Source of the DNA: Saprospiraceae bacterium
GTDB taxonomy: Bacteria; Bacteroidota; Bacteroidia; Chitinophagales; Saprospiraceae
Assembly (NCBI GenBank): GCA_020628475.1
Contig: JAHDFB010000001.1
Location: forward strand, 114,561 to 178,560
Length of the DNA: 64,000 nucleotides
Reading direction: 5' to 3'
Below the pieces are notes generated by a model that saw nothing but the letters and a program-made list of their open reading frames with translations, was not told the DNA's origin and did not search any database. Shown piece by piece: positions 45,215 through 54,866 of this stretch (position 1 is the stretch's first letter; every line of letters starts with the position of its first letter). The position numbers and the translations under genes were made by a program.

Positions 45215-46483
45215 ATGCGTTTTGTACTGTTGGTCCTATGTTTTTCATGGTTGTGTTCCTGTACGACAGAAACTAATACCCATACTTTGCCTATCGTTAA
45301 GATTGAAGGTTCGGAGGCCGATTTTTTTAGTGATTCGACCGGGATTTACGTCGTTGGAATCGGAACCGGTACGAACTGGCAGGGCGAAAAAGCGAATTAT
45401 TTTGAGGGGCGTAAAATACAGGTTCGATTTGAGTATATTGAAGATGGAGAAGTCAAAATAGATCAACAAGTTGGCTTGAAAGTATCTGGAGGAGGTAGCA
45501 GAAAACAAGCTCAGAAATCGTTTAATATTTACGCTGATGAGGCTTACGGATTGTCCTATTTGTCGCATGCATTTTTCAAAGATTTACCCTTTTCTCATTA
45601 TCGATCTCTTCGCTTGAGGGTATCCGGTCAGGATTGGAGAAAGACGCATTTTAGAGATGCTTTGATGCATACTATTGTAGATGGATTAAACGTGGACAAA
45701 CAAGCTTATCAACCAGTGGTTTTATATTTGAATAATCAATATTGGGGGATCTATAACTTACGCGAAAAATTCAATAAAAGTTATATCCGTCAGCATCATC
45801 ATTTGGATAAATCCATTGAGCTCGATTTACTGGAACAGCGGAATAACATTAATAAAGGCGATAATCAAGCTTATCTTGACTTACTAGATTATATTCAAGA
45901 ACATGATTTGAAAGATACTGAACACTTTAACTATGTTGATACTCAGCTTGATCTAGAAAATTTTCTGGATTATTATTGTGCTCAAATCTATTTTGCTAAT
46001 ACAGATTGGCCTGGTAATAATATAAAGTATTGGAAGGCTCGTACGGAGTCTGGACGATGGAGATGGTTTATGCATGATACCGATTTAGGTTTTGCTCGTG
46101 CCCCATTGTATATGCATCCTGGTGGAGTAGAGCATAATACTTTGGCATTTAATCTGAATGATCAGGAAACGAATTTGCACAATCAACCTTGGGCTACCTT
46201 TTTACTTCGACATCTGCTCAAGAATGAAGCTTTCAAAGTTCGTTTCAAAAGCCATTTTTTGCATTTGCTTGATACACATTTTGAGACAAATCGTGTGCTT
46301 AATATCATTGATTCCTTACAGCAACAATTAGAACCGGAAATGCAAGGGCATATTGATCGATGGAAAGTAGAAGATTCTGAATTTTATCCATCCAAGGAGG
46401 TCTGGAGGGAAAATATTGAGGTTCTCAAGGATTTTGCAAGAAAAAGACCAGATATTGTGAAGGAGCATTTGCAAGCACTATAA
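45215..46483 (+). CDS. CotH kinase-like lipoprotein
   Basis: A lipobox cysteine (CSC, Cys16) is followed by a CotH domain: GLKVSGGGSRKQAQKSFNIY, RLRVSGQDWRKTHFRDAL, PVVLYLNNQYWGIYNLREKF and, near residue 290, RWFMHDTDLGFA. The HDTDLGF stretch corresponds to the metal-binding DxD/DLG-like motif of CotH kinases. Known members phosphorylate coat proteins or act on secreted proteins. It is a single gene divergent from the 2TM gene, and no partner is visible. Confidence 0.85.
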   Translation: MRFVLLVLCFSWLCSCTTETNTHTLPIVKIEGSEADFFSDSTGIYVVGIGTGTNWQGEKANYFEGRKIQVRFEYIEDGEVKIDQQVGLKVSGGGSRKQAQKSFNIYADEAYGLSYLSHAFFKDLPFSHYRSLRLRVSGQDWRKTHFRDALMHTIVDGLNVDKQAYQPVVLYLNNQYWGIYNLREKFNKSYIRQHHHLDKSIELDLLEQRNNINKGDNQAYLDLLDYIQEHDLKDTEHFNYVDTQLDLENFLDYYCAQIYFANTDWPGNNIKYWKARTESGRWRWFMHDTDLGFARAPLYMHPGGVEHNTLAFNLNDQETNLHNQPWATFLLRHLLKNEAFKVRFKSHFLHLLDTHFETNRVLNIIDSLQQQLEPEMQGHIDRWKVEDSEFYPSKEVWRENIEVLKDFARKRPDIVKEHLQAL

Positions 46484-46510
46484 ATGAAAGTATTAACATG
46501 TTCTCTTACA

Positions 46511-47674
46511 TCAATTCATTGCTTGAAAACCTGCTTCCAAGCCTTCTATTAAGAAGTCAGGATCTTCCATACCAACATAAAATCGAATCAAATTCCAAGG
46601 TACATTGGGTTCTGGATGTCCCGGAATGTCAAATACGGATATAAAAGGTAGAATCAAAGATTCGTGTCCTCCCCAAGATACGGCGAATAGAAAATGCTGA
46701 ACATGTTTAACAAATTGATAGACTTGTTCTTTTTTCTCTGCTTTTAGGAGAATCGAGAAAAGACCACCGGCACCGGCCATTTGTTTGTGGGCTAATTCGA
46801 GCTGCGGGAAATCTTTATGGAATGGATAGATGATTTTTTCAACCAATGGATGATGATCTAAAAAATGGATTACTTCTTGCGCATTATCATGAATATAACG
46901 CATTCGAGCTTTTAAAGTCCGAAGGCCTCGTAGTACAAGTGCAGCGTCATGCGGACTAACGATCGCTCCGACAGTCATATATTCATTTATAAAAATTTTA
47001 GATATAATCTTTTTAGAGGCGCATACAGCCCCCATCACAACGTCGCTATGCCCATTGATATATTTTGTGACGGAGTGAATTACAACATCGATACCGAAGG
47101 TCGCTGGATTTTGAAAAAGTGGACTCGAATAACTATTGTCGATCATACTGACAATGCCTTTTTTTTGGGCGAGCGCAGCGCAAGCCTCCAAATCTTGCAA
47201 CTCGAATGTTGCTGTATTAGGACTTTCTAAATAAAGAATGGTGGTATTATCTTGAATGGCTTTTTCAATTTCTTGTAGATCCTTACCATCTACGAAAGTA
47301 TGTGTTACTCCATATTGTGCGAGATAGTTCTTGAGTAAATTAATTGTCCAGCTATATGGATTATTAACACATACGATATGATCTCCATTCTTTGCATGAG
47401 ACATAATGGCCGCTGCAATGGCCGCAGATCCACTTGAAAAGACCAAGGCATCTTCCGTTTCCTCTAAGGCTGCCAATTTTTGTCTTAAAATGGCAACGGT
47501 CGGATTGTTTCCACGTGTGTATATGTGTTCATGTTGTTCGTCCGAAATGGCTTTTCTAAAAGACTCTATATCGTCAAACTTGAAATTACTCGATTGAATA
47601 ATGGGCGGAGAAACGGCATTGAAATATTGTTCACGATTTTCTCCTAGATGATTGATGATATAGTCTTTATGCAT
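46511..47674 (-). CDS. Cys/Met metabolism PLP-dependent enzyme (cystathionine gamma-synthase family)
   Basis: The 387-residue protein has the trans-sulfuration fold: YTRGNNPTV (Tyr52, Arg54), EDALVFSSGSAA, DNSYSSP and the PLP lysine Lys204 in HSVTKYINGHSD. Members cleave or build cystathionine, methionine or homocysteine. Substrate choice is not visible from sequence. It is adjacent to tyrS, one base away, and probably co-transcribed from the tyrS promoter. Confidence 0.88.
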   Translation of the reverse strand: MHKDYIINHLGENREQYFNAVSPPIIQSSNFKFDDIESFRKAISDEQHEHIYTRGNNPTVAILRQKLAALEETEDALVFSSGSAAIAAAIMSHAKNGDHIVCVNNPYSWTINLLKNYLAQYGVTHTFVDGKDLQEIEKAIQDNTTILYLESPNTATFELQDLEACAALAQKKGIVSMIDNSYSSPLFQNPATFGIDVVIHSVTKYINGHSDVVMGAVCASKKIISKIFINEYMTVGAIVSPHDAALVLRGLRTLKARMRYIHDNAQEVIHFLDHHPLVEKIIYPFHKDFPQLELAHKQMAGAGGLFSILLKAEKKEQVYQFVKHVQHFLFAVSWGGHESLILPFISVFDIPGHPEPNVPWNLIRFYVGMEDPDFLIEGLEAGFQAMN

Positions 47675-47675
47675 C

Positions 47676-48941
47676 CTATTGTTTTAGCTTGATAATGTAT
47701 TTGTTTTTCTTTCCATTTTCAATCATGATATATTGATTCTGTAATATTTCAGATGCATCTATTTGAAAGGCGGGATCGGATAATTTTGATTTATTTATCG
47801 AGACTGCATTTCCTTTGACGGCTCTTCTATATTCACTTTTCGAGCTGAAGATAGTGGTATGTTCACATATTAAATCTTCGGCACTTATTGGAAAGCTTGC
47901 TTCTACCAAGAAGTTATCAATTTCTAAACTTACATCCTTTAGATTATCAGCACTCATATCCATCAAATCTTCTCGTTTTGCTTTTTTATTAAACAATAAA
48001 TTGGATACTTTTTCAACATTTTCATACGCTTCTCTAGAATGGATTCGCACCGTAAGTTCCTCTGCCAAAATACGTTTTATAGCATTTGGATTTTCGACAT
48101 GATCTGCTTCAAGTGCTTCGATCTCTTCCTTTGTTTTGTAGCTGAAGTATCTCATGAACTTCGGTAAGTCTGCATCGGAAGCATTGATCCAAAATTGGTA
48201 AAACTTGTACGGCGATGTAAGATTCGGATCTAGCCAAATATTTCCTGATTCTGATTTTCCAAATTTTGATCCGTCCGCCTTGGTTAAAAGAGGGGTGGTC
48301 ACGGCATAGGCTTTTTTATCCGTATTTCTTCGAATAAATTCAGTACCGCTTGTAATATTTCCCCACTGATCGCTTCCGCCCATTTGTACGATACAATCGT
48401 GCTTTCTTAGGAGACATAAGTAATCGTATGCTTGTAGTAATTGGTAACTAAATTCGGTGTAGGAAATACCTGTTTCTAATCGCTTTTTTACGCTTTCCTT
48501 GGACATCATGTAGTTTACCGTCAAGTTTTTGCCGACATCTCTCAAAAAGTCCAATACATTCATGTCTTTATAGAAATCGTAGTTGTTTTCAACGATTGAT
48601 GCATTTTCTCCTTCAAAACGTAAGAGCCTTTTGAACTGCTCCAATTGGAACGCTAGATTTTTATCCAATTCATCATATGATTTTAATTGGCGCTCTTTAT
48701 CTTTTCCACTCGGGTCTCCGACTCTTCCGGTAGCTCCTCCCATCAGTACAATAGGGGTGTTTCCCGATTTTTGAAAAAAATGGAGTAACATTACTTGTAC
48801 ATAGTTACCGATGGTCAACGAAGGTGCAGTAGGGTCAAAACCGATATAGCCAACGGCTGATCCTTCATTTAATCGTTCCTCAATCCCTGGGGTCATGTCG
48901 TGTAGCATTCCCCTCCAACGTAATTCTTCTATAAAATTCAT
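47676..48941 (-). CDS. tyrS: Tyrosyl-tRNA synthetase
   Basis: This class I synthetase has YIGFDPTAPSLTIGNYVQ (HIGH equivalent TIGN), tyrosine-binding DQWGNIT, the KMSKS equivalent KFGKSE and a C-terminal S4 RNA-binding domain (residues about 350-421). The length of 421 residues is normal. It is divergent from the permease gene and has its own promoter element. Confidence 0.97.
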   Translation of the reverse strand: MNFIEELRWRGMLHDMTPGIEERLNEGSAVGYIGFDPTAPSLTIGNYVQVMLLHFFQKSGNTPIVLMGGATGRVGDPSGKDKERQLKSYDELDKNLAFQLEQFKRLLRFEGENASIVENNYDFYKDMNVLDFLRDVGKNLTVNYMMSKESVKKRLETGISYTEFSYQLLQAYDYLCLLRKHDCIVQMGGSDQWGNITSGTEFIRRNTDKKAYAVTTPLLTKADGSKFGKSESGNIWLDPNLTSPYKFYQFWINASDADLPKFMRYFSYKTKEEIEALEADHVENPNAIKRILAEELTVRIHSREAYENVEKVSNLLFNKKAKREDLMDMSADNLKDVSLEIDNFLVEASFPISAEDLICEHTTIFSSKSEYRRAVKGNAVSINKSKLSDPAFQIDASEILQNQYIMIENGKKNKYIIKLKQ

Positions 48942-48974
48942 CGTTTAAATTTTTGTGCCTCCAAAATGCGAGCA

Positions 48975-48982
48975 CAAAAGTA
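48975..48982 (-). promoter_or_regulatory. Promoter -7 element for tyrS
   Basis: On the minus strand the bases read TACTTTTG, matching TAnnTTTG, 34 bases upstream of the tyrS ATG. Confidence 0.55.
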
Positions 48983-49023
48983 TTATTTTTACCAGACTTC
49001 ATGTCCGTTTTATAATTCTTCTC

Positions 49024-49031
49024 TACATTTG
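49024..49031 (+). promoter_or_regulatory. Promoter -7 element for the permease gene
   Basis: TACATTTG matches TAnnTTTG and lies 19 bases before the ATG at 49050. It supports that start and speaks against an N-terminal extension in the same frame. Confidence 0.55.
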
Positions 49032-49049
49032 AGTCCAGAGCGCCGATAT

Positions 49050-50351
49050 ATGAATATAAGCCGATTTATTGCAAATAGAATTACGTTTCAAGGGAGTAAA
49101 GGATTTACCAAGATCATCATTAATATTGGGATAGTTGCAGTAGCCTTAGCCGTAACGGTGATGATTGTATCTTCTAGCTTGTTTAAAGGTTTTAAAACAG
49201 AGGTCAGTAACAAGGTTTTCGATTTTTGGGGGCATATTCATATTTCAGATGCTAACACAAAACGAACCTTTGAGGCGATCCCGATCAGTCCTGATCCGGA
49301 GCTAATTGAACGATTGAGGAATCTAGGTCCACAGAGTTATCAGGCTACTAGAAGTTTTGACTGGTTTGGAAGCCAAGAAGAATTCAAGACAAAGACGACG
49401 AAGGGCTCTATTCAAAATATTTCTCCCTTTATTATTTTACCGGCTATCTTAGATACTAGAAAGGAATTCGAGGGAATGTACATGAGAGGACTCGATGCTG
49501 ATTATCAATGGTCACGCTTGGATAATTATTTAAAAGAGGGACGTTGGATTCAATATGAGGACAAAAGTGGTGATCATGAAATTGTCCTTTCGAAATATAC
49601 ATCTAAACGTATTGATCGTAAGGTAGGCGATAAAATTATCGTTAATTTCATTTTGGAAGGAAAGCAAATTTCCAAAAGAATGGAGGTCGTTGGAATATAT
49701 AGTACGGGCATTGAAGAATATGATAAGCAATTTGCTATTATTGATATGGGCTTGTTACAAGATGTCTTAGGATGGGTCGAGGGAGAAGTAGCTGGTTACG
49801 AGGTCGTTCTGGATAATCCCGAGGACATGGCCATCTGGAATGAGTATATTTATATAGAAGAGTTGCCATCAAGATTATATAGCGAGACTATTCGTGAAAA
49901 ATTTGACAATATATTTGGCTGGCTGGGGCTTCAAGAGATCAATGAAAATGTCATTTTTCTATTAATGATTATCGTTTCGATTATTACAATGATTACCACC
50001 TATTTGATACTGATTTTAGAACGTACACGGACGATTGGTATTTTAAAAAGTCTTGGTGCGACGAATAGAAATGTCATTCAAATATTCTTATACTGTGCTG
50101 CATATATTATAGTACAAGGAATGGTCATCGGTAATATATTGGGAATAGGAATCTGTTTAATTCAGAAATATTTCAAGATTATACGGCTGGATGAAACGAA
50201 TTATCTAATCGATCGAGCGCCAATTGCTTTTGATATTCCCATGATCGTGTTCATTAATATTGGTGTGTTAGCCATTACTTTACTATTCCTATTGATCCCG
50301 TCATTGCTGATATCAAGAATAAACCCGGTTAAGATTTTACGCTTTAATTAA
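49050..50351 (+). CDS. FtsX-like ABC transporter permease (LolC/LolE type)
   Basis: The 433-residue protein begins MNISRFIANRI, has one membrane helix near residues 20-45, a large external domain (about 45-285) and three C-terminal helices with ERTRTIGILKSLGATNRNV, the FtsX/LolCE signature. Members extract lipoproteins from the inner membrane or regulate peptidoglycan enzymes. No ATP-binding partner is adjacent. The next gene begins five bases downstream and may be co-translated. Confidence 0.86.
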   Translation: MNISRFIANRITFQGSKGFTKIIINIGIVAVALAVTVMIVSSSLFKGFKTEVSNKVFDFWGHIHISDANTKRTFEAIPISPDPELIERLRNLGPQSYQATRSFDWFGSQEEFKTKTTKGSIQNISPFIILPAILDTRKEFEGMYMRGLDADYQWSRLDNYLKEGRWIQYEDKSGDHEIVLSKYTSKRIDRKVGDKIIVNFILEGKQISKRMEVVGIYSTGIEEYDKQFAIIDMGLLQDVLGWVEGEVAGYEVVLDNPEDMAIWNEYIYIEELPSRLYSETIREKFDNIFGWLGLQEINENVIFLLMIIVSIITMITTYLILILERTRTIGILKSLGATNRNVIQIFLYCAAYIIVQGMVIGNILGIGICLIQKYFKIIRLDETNYLIDRAPIAFDIPMIVFINIGVLAITLLFLLIPSLLISRINPVKILRFN

Positions 50352-50355
50352 GAGT

Positions 50356-51078
50356 ATGAATTTTCAACAGAAGGGTATTGCCATATTTCGAAATCTTTAC
50401 TTTTTCATTTGGACCTATCCGCTGCGTTTATATCGCGTAGCTAAGATGTTTCTGCAAATTTTATGGAAGGCTATCAGATTTCAGTATGGATGGAAATCAT
50501 TCTTGGAAGATTTTTTATCTCTACTCCTGTTATCCGCAGACTTGTTTGGCATTGGTGAGTTTTATGATGCTATATTATTGATAATTAAAAGGAAGACTAG
50601 AGGGCTTACGCCCAAAGAAAAAGCCTTGGTAGCATATATTTTGCCTAAAACATTGCCGGTAACAATGATTCGGATAGACAATCATGCTAATTTTTTAGCA
50701 AAAAGGGGGCATTTCGCTTATGTGAGTTATTTCACTATTAATTATTATGGCACTTTACGCGACGATGTCTTTGTCCATGAACTGATTCATATTTGGCAGT
50801 ATATGCAATTTGGTTCGGCCTATATATCGAAAGCACTGTTTGCTCAGCATTCTGAGGAAGGGTATGATTATGGAGGACCTGATGGACTTTTCAAGGCGTA
50901 TAGCGCGTCCAAACCATTTTTAGCTTTCAATTTTGAACAGCAAGGTGATATTCTGGCGGATTATTTTCGAATCATACAGCAACAGCAAAAATTGCCGAAA
51001 GGCCTTTATGTGCAACGAACAAAAGTTTATGAATACTATATAAATCAAATCCGAGAATTAAAGATGTATCGATGGTAG
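50356..51078 (+). CDS. Uncharacterised protein with HELIH zinc-site motif
   Basis: The 240-residue protein contains HELIH (His141, Glu142, His145) in DDVFVHELIHIWQY, the shape of a zinc metalloprotease core, with FEQQGDILADYF downstream (a possible third-ligand glutamate). Hydrophobic segments near residues 11-30 and 55-75 suggest membrane association. I cannot name the family. It may be translated together with the upstream permease gene. Confidence 0.6.
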   Translation: MNFQQKGIAIFRNLYFFIWTYPLRLYRVAKMFLQILWKAIRFQYGWKSFLEDFLSLLLLSADLFGIGEFYDAILLIIKRKTRGLTPKEKALVAYILPKTLPVTMIRIDNHANFLAKRGHFAYVSYFTINYYGTLRDDVFVHELIHIWQYMQFGSAYISKALFAQHSEEGYDYGGPDGLFKAYSASKPFLAFNFEQQGDILADYFRIIQQQQKLPKGLYVQRTKVYEYYINQIRELKMYRW

Positions 51079-51162
51079 AAATTGTTCCAATATTCGATAA
51101 TGAATCTCCTGATTTGAATTAAATTTGGATTAGTTTTTTAATAAACCATAAAATAAACGTTG

Positions 51163-51711
51163 ATGGCAATACAGCATGAAATTGATCGATTGAAGTTTCC
51201 AGTAGGCAAGCACCTTTTACCTACTGATTTTTCTCAAGAAGAACGCTTTAAGTGGATACAAACGATAGATGCGCTTCCTAATCGTCTTGTTCGTATCACG
51301 AAGGATTTAACAAAGGAAGCACTTCAATATACATACAGACCCGCTGGATGGAGTATCCAACAGGTGGTGCATCATCTGGCTGATAGTCATATGAACTCAT
51401 TTATACGATTTAAGCTTTCATTGACCGAAGATACACCAACCATCAAACCATATAATGAAAGTAAATGGGCGGAGATGCATGATTATAAAGAGGTGCCTAT
51501 TGAGTTCTCTTTGTCTATTTTACATGGTGTTCATGCACGTTGGTCTGCCTTATTGAAACAGATGGATGAAGCTTCGTATCGATGTAGTTTTCATCATCCC
51601 GAATCTGGAAATCATATGAATTTACATGAAGCGACGTCTATGTATGCTTGGCATTCTGATCATCATTATGCACATATTGAGCAAGCCTTGACCAGAAAAT
51701 CGATGGACTAA
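51163..51711 (+). CDS. YfiT/DinB-like metal-dependent hydrolase or thiol transferase
   Basis: The 182-residue DinB-fold protein has the YfiT-like start DRLKFPVGKHLLPTDFS and metal ligands in VVHHLADSHMN and HSDHHYAHIEQAL. Related proteins include bacillithiol transferases. The ATG is preferred over the TTG directly before it. The stop overlaps the start of the reductase gene by one base (TAATG), so they are coupled. Confidence 0.8.
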   Translation: MAIQHEIDRLKFPVGKHLLPTDFSQEERFKWIQTIDALPNRLVRITKDLTKEALQYTYRPAGWSIQQVVHHLADSHMNSFIRFKLSLTEDTPTIKPYNESKWAEMHDYKEVPIEFSLSILHGVHARWSALLKQMDEASYRCSFHHPESGNHMNLHEATSMYAWHSDHHYAHIEQALTRKSMD

Positions 51712-52217
51712 TGAGTGGAGTAATTATACTAGGAAGTTCTGCTAGTCATGGAAACACAAGAAAGGTAGTTGATCGATTGATGGAAAAAACGGGTTTCGAT
51801 CTGATCGATTTAAGAGATTATTCCATTGGTTACTTTGATTATCTCCATGAAAATAGGGGAGATGATTTCATTCCACTCATGCGACAATTGACGGAAAAGT
51901 ATGAAACCTTCGTGTTTGCAAGTCCTATATATTGGTATAGTATGAGTGCGATTATGAAAACCTTTTTTGATCGCATTTCTGATCTTTTAAAAATTGAGAA
52001 AGATCTTGGTCGCACTTTACGCGGTAAAAATATGGCAGCGCTCAGCTGCTCTGGACATGATGATCAAGGAGCATATTATTGGAAACCTTTTGAGCTTTCA
52101 GCAGATTATCTGGGTATGCATTACAAGGGACATATTCATACAGTGGTTGAAAATGCCATTATTTCATCTGATAGTATCGATCGTATTGATGATTTCACTC
52201 GGACCTTACTGGACTAG
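51711..52217 (+). CDS. Flavodoxin-like NAD(P)H-dependent FMN reductase
   Basis: The 168-residue protein has a phosphate-binding SSASHGNTRKV, the FMN-binding SPIYWYSMSAIMKTFFDR and the GKNMAALSCSGHD segment of the NADPH-dependent FMN reductase/NAD(P)H oxidoreductase group. The electron acceptor is unknown. It is coupled to the YfiT-like gene, and convergent with and overlapping the next gene by four bases. Confidence 0.85.
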   Translation: MSGVIILGSSASHGNTRKVVDRLMEKTGFDLIDLRDYSIGYFDYLHENRGDDFIPLMRQLTEKYETFVFASPIYWYSMSAIMKTFFDRISDLLKIEKDLGRTLRGKNMAALSCSGHDDQGAYYWKPFELSADYLGMHYKGHIHTVVENAIISSDSIDRIDDFTRTLLD

Positions 52218-53716
52218 CTATATTGTTTTAGTTTCTTGGTAATATATTGTTCGAAGTACATCAGGACGGTAGCTTCATGCGTTAATTCGTTTCTTTTAAT
52301 AGTGTTGATTTCTGAAAGTATTCCTTCGAAAAACGATTTTCTGGCTGATTTAGACTGGTCTATAATAAGCCCTTTTTTAATCAGGTGCAATAAAAGTTGT
52401 TCGACTTGGTTGAGTCTTCCTTTTTTTCGAAGAAACCGATACGTGTTTAATGTTGCATGATTGAGTAATCGATAATTTTCAGCCTCAAAATGTAAGATTA
52501 GATCCATGATTTTACTGAATGCCTGTATATCTTGCCGATAAATCGTTGGATTGTCTTCCATGATGCGAATCCATTTCCATGCTTCCGAGTAGTCCGATTT
52601 CGTAAAAGCATGAATGGCTCGTTGCCAGTGATATAAGTATCGGGTGGGCGGGTTTATATTGGCTTTGTTTGATTCAATAATATTATCAATGGTTTGAATA
52701 ATCGATTCTCTACTATTTGGAATTTTACATTTAAATGCTGCATCATATTCATTGATATATGTTGAAATACTAATACTAGATTTGAAAGAAGGGCTCAGAC
52801 TAAATTCTGTCAGTTTTGATCGGCATTTTTCGCCTATTAGCTTCAATTCATCATATTTTGATAGACGCACCATCGGATATTGAAGATTGATAAGGCTTCG
52901 AATAAAAAGTTCTCCTTTATCGGACATGTAATTGGGGTTTGCTTCCATCAAAGCGATGAGTTTATGTCCTTTTTGATACGTTTCTTGAATATTCCCTTTC
53001 ATTCCTGCCAAAAATTGCAAGCAATAGAGCTGAATCATTTGTGCCTCTAGACTTGTTGGGTTTGCTTTCCCATTTAAAATTTCTTGCTCAGCGAGCTGTG
53101 TGTAATATTCTAGTATTTCTGGGTTGGTAGGCAATCCATGCGTCATATAGGTTTTCCAAATTTGACTTTGCAAATTTCTCAATTGACCAACCTGTGTTAC
53201 TTTGGTAATAATATCTAGTTCAACAGAATTATCTAATTGAGGTCTTTGGACCGCATAAGTAATGTGTCTTTCTAACTCTAGTAATTCAAGTAACATATAC
53301 CATCTTTCGTGCTGATGGCAATATTTTTTTGCTTTTGAGATGAGATGTAAAGCTTGGTCTCCAAGGCCTTTTAAAAATAGTATATTAGCCTGACTAATTA
53401 GTGATCGAATTTTAATATCCTTGGAGCTTGCTCGATGAAAAGCTTCCAATGCGATGAGTAGTTTTTGGTATAAGTTTTGTTTGAAAAGATCGAATCTATT
53501 CTTTCCGGAGCTAGCTAAAAAAGATGCTCTGATTTCGGCTTCGTTGATTGAGGAATGATGCTTCAAATATTCGGTGATGATGTCAAAGAGGATGACGTAA
53601 TAGTTCACAGCACCAATAACATGGTTTTGAGCATGAATTTTAAAGTAACGTTTTTCGGAGGCACTCATGTTTTGAATGAGGGCATAAAGGCTATGTCCGT
53701 TTTTGTATTTAGACAT
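52214..53716 (-). CDS. Helical repeat protein of unknown function
   Basis: The 500-residue, almost wholly helical protein lacks a signal peptide or membrane segment. The start, SLYALIQNMSASEKRYFKIHAQ, and repeated helix pairs (for example ALHLISKAKKYCHQHERWYMLLELLELER) suggest a TPR-like superhelix, perhaps a scaffold. No named family is recognised. No -7 promoter element is seen upstream. Confidence 0.6.
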   Translation of the reverse strand: MSKYKNGHSLYALIQNMSASEKRYFKIHAQNHVIGAVNYYVILFDIITEYLKHHSSINEAEIRASFLASSGKNRFDLFKQNLYQKLLIALEAFHRASSKDIKIRSLISQANILFLKGLGDQALHLISKAKKYCHQHERWYMLLELLELERHITYAVQRPQLDNSVELDIITKVTQVGQLRNLQSQIWKTYMTHGLPTNPEILEYYTQLAEQEILNGKANPTSLEAQMIQLYCLQFLAGMKGNIQETYQKGHKLIALMEANPNYMSDKGELFIRSLINLQYPMVRLSKYDELKLIGEKCRSKLTEFSLSPSFKSSISISTYINEYDAAFKCKIPNSRESIIQTIDNIIESNKANINPPTRYLYHWQRAIHAFTKSDYSEAWKWIRIMEDNPTIYRQDIQAFSKIMDLILHFEAENYRLLNHATLNTYRFLRKKGRLNQVEQLLLHLIKKGLIIDQSKSARKSFFEGILSEINTIKRNELTHEATVLMYFEQYITKKLKQYS

Positions 53717-54173
53717 GAGGATATGATTTTGGTTGCATATTGGGATAATAATTGGAGGAAAGGTACTAGGAATTGTTGGGCATTATGAAATAAAAAGGAA
53801 TAAAATGGATAAATTGCTTGAAATTAGACATAAGGAAAAATATATACATTTTGTTATTGTTGTAAACATAATGGATGGTTCAGTGAAATTATGACTTAAG
53901 GTAATTGATAGAAAGTTGACCAATGAATGCGAAGTGAAAGTATGAGATTGATAATTGATGGTAGTCGGTGGGTCATATGATCTTTGCAATTAAGATTAAT
54001 GTATTAGAGATAAGGAGAAATGTGAAGGTGATCTGAAATGTGAAGGTGAGGAGAATGATGTTATGAAGGGAAGGTGGTTGTTAATGAAAAGCAATGGAAT
54101 CTTGTGACATTCGAAGCGGAATGAATTATTGTACAGAATTTGAAGAAGAAGTGGTGGCGAGGAATGTATTTAT
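53717..54173. other. Purine-rich gap of 457 bases
   Basis: No gene is seen. The plus strand is strikingly purine-rich (GAAATGTGAAGGTGA occurs twice within 35 bases at about 54017-54047). This may be decayed or repeated DNA. Confidence 0.35.
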
Positions 54174-54866
54174 TTAGTTTGGAGGAGCTTTAGTATGGAG
54201 ATTATGGCTTTTGTTGGAGGAACCAGTGCTATTTTTTGTTTGAAATATTAAAAGTTGTAGTACGTGCGCTTTAAGTACCTGCTTTTTCAAAGCATCCAGC
54301 TTTTTTCTTAAGCTCTTCACCTTCCTCCTACGTACAGAAGAATTGATAAAAATACTCCCTTTTCCCCATTTCTTCGGAACCTTGTAATGACTCTTCTTCG
54401 CTCGATACTTCTTTCTCGATTGATACAACCGAATCTTTCCCCGACGCATCATTTCTAAATAAGCCTCTGCTTCACGTAAGGATTCAAACAAGAAACGTTC
54501 GTAGGACGAATGAACTTTACTACCAGTACGTCGCTGTTTTTTATTGGTAAACTTGACAAAATTCGATAACAAGATGCGCATCCGTTCCGAGATGATTCTC
54601 CAAACCAATTGGGGATCTAGTTCATCCGTTTTGTCGATGGAAAGTGTACGTCGCAACTTTTTTAATGAATGAATCCGTACGATGAACACCCAACCATGCT
54701 GATCGAGGAGATATTCATGAATTTTCAGGTAGCCTTTAAGGTAATGATTGGCCGAAAGAATAAATTGTCGAGCCTCATGGAGGTCCTCGATGAAAGATGA
54801 ATTTCCAGAGGCCTTACCTTGGAAAATGTACAATCCACCGGCCACCGTTTTTTTTATTTTAATCAT
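54174..54866 (-). CDS. Degenerate REP-associated (RayT/Y1) transposase relative
   Basis: The 230-residue protein begins like a Y1 transposase (a KGYLKIHEYLLDQHGWVFIVRI segment where active enzymes have MPNHVHLLI). It continues SNFVKFTNKKQRRTGSKVHSSYERFLFES, the pattern of RayT N-terminal-domain helices. The second histidine of the HUH motif is replaced by Trp in QHGWVF. The C-terminal part is very basic (RRRKVKSLRKK). It is probably a domesticated DNA- or RNA-binding derivative without transposase activity. The assignment is by pattern resemblance only. Confidence 0.45.
   Translation of the reverse strand: MIKIKKTVAGGLYIFQGKASGNSSFIEDLHEARQFILSANHYLKGYLKIHEYLLDQHGWVFIVRIHSLKKLRRTLSIDKTDELDPQLVWRIISERMRILLSNFVKFTNKKQRRTGSKVHSSYERFLFESLREAEAYLEMMRRGKIRLYQSRKKYRAKKSHYKVPKKWGKGSIFINSSVRRRKVKSLRKKLDALKKQVLKAHVLQLLIFQTKNSTGSSNKSHNLHTKAPPN

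Noticed and set aside
48966..49049. N-terminal extension of the permease
   Set aside because: The extension has no coding character and contains the promoter of the gene itself; the ATG at 49050 gives the normal family start.
54174..54866. An active insertion sequence
   Set aside because: No terminal inverted repeats or target duplications were seen, and the transposase-like protein lacks the HUH motif.
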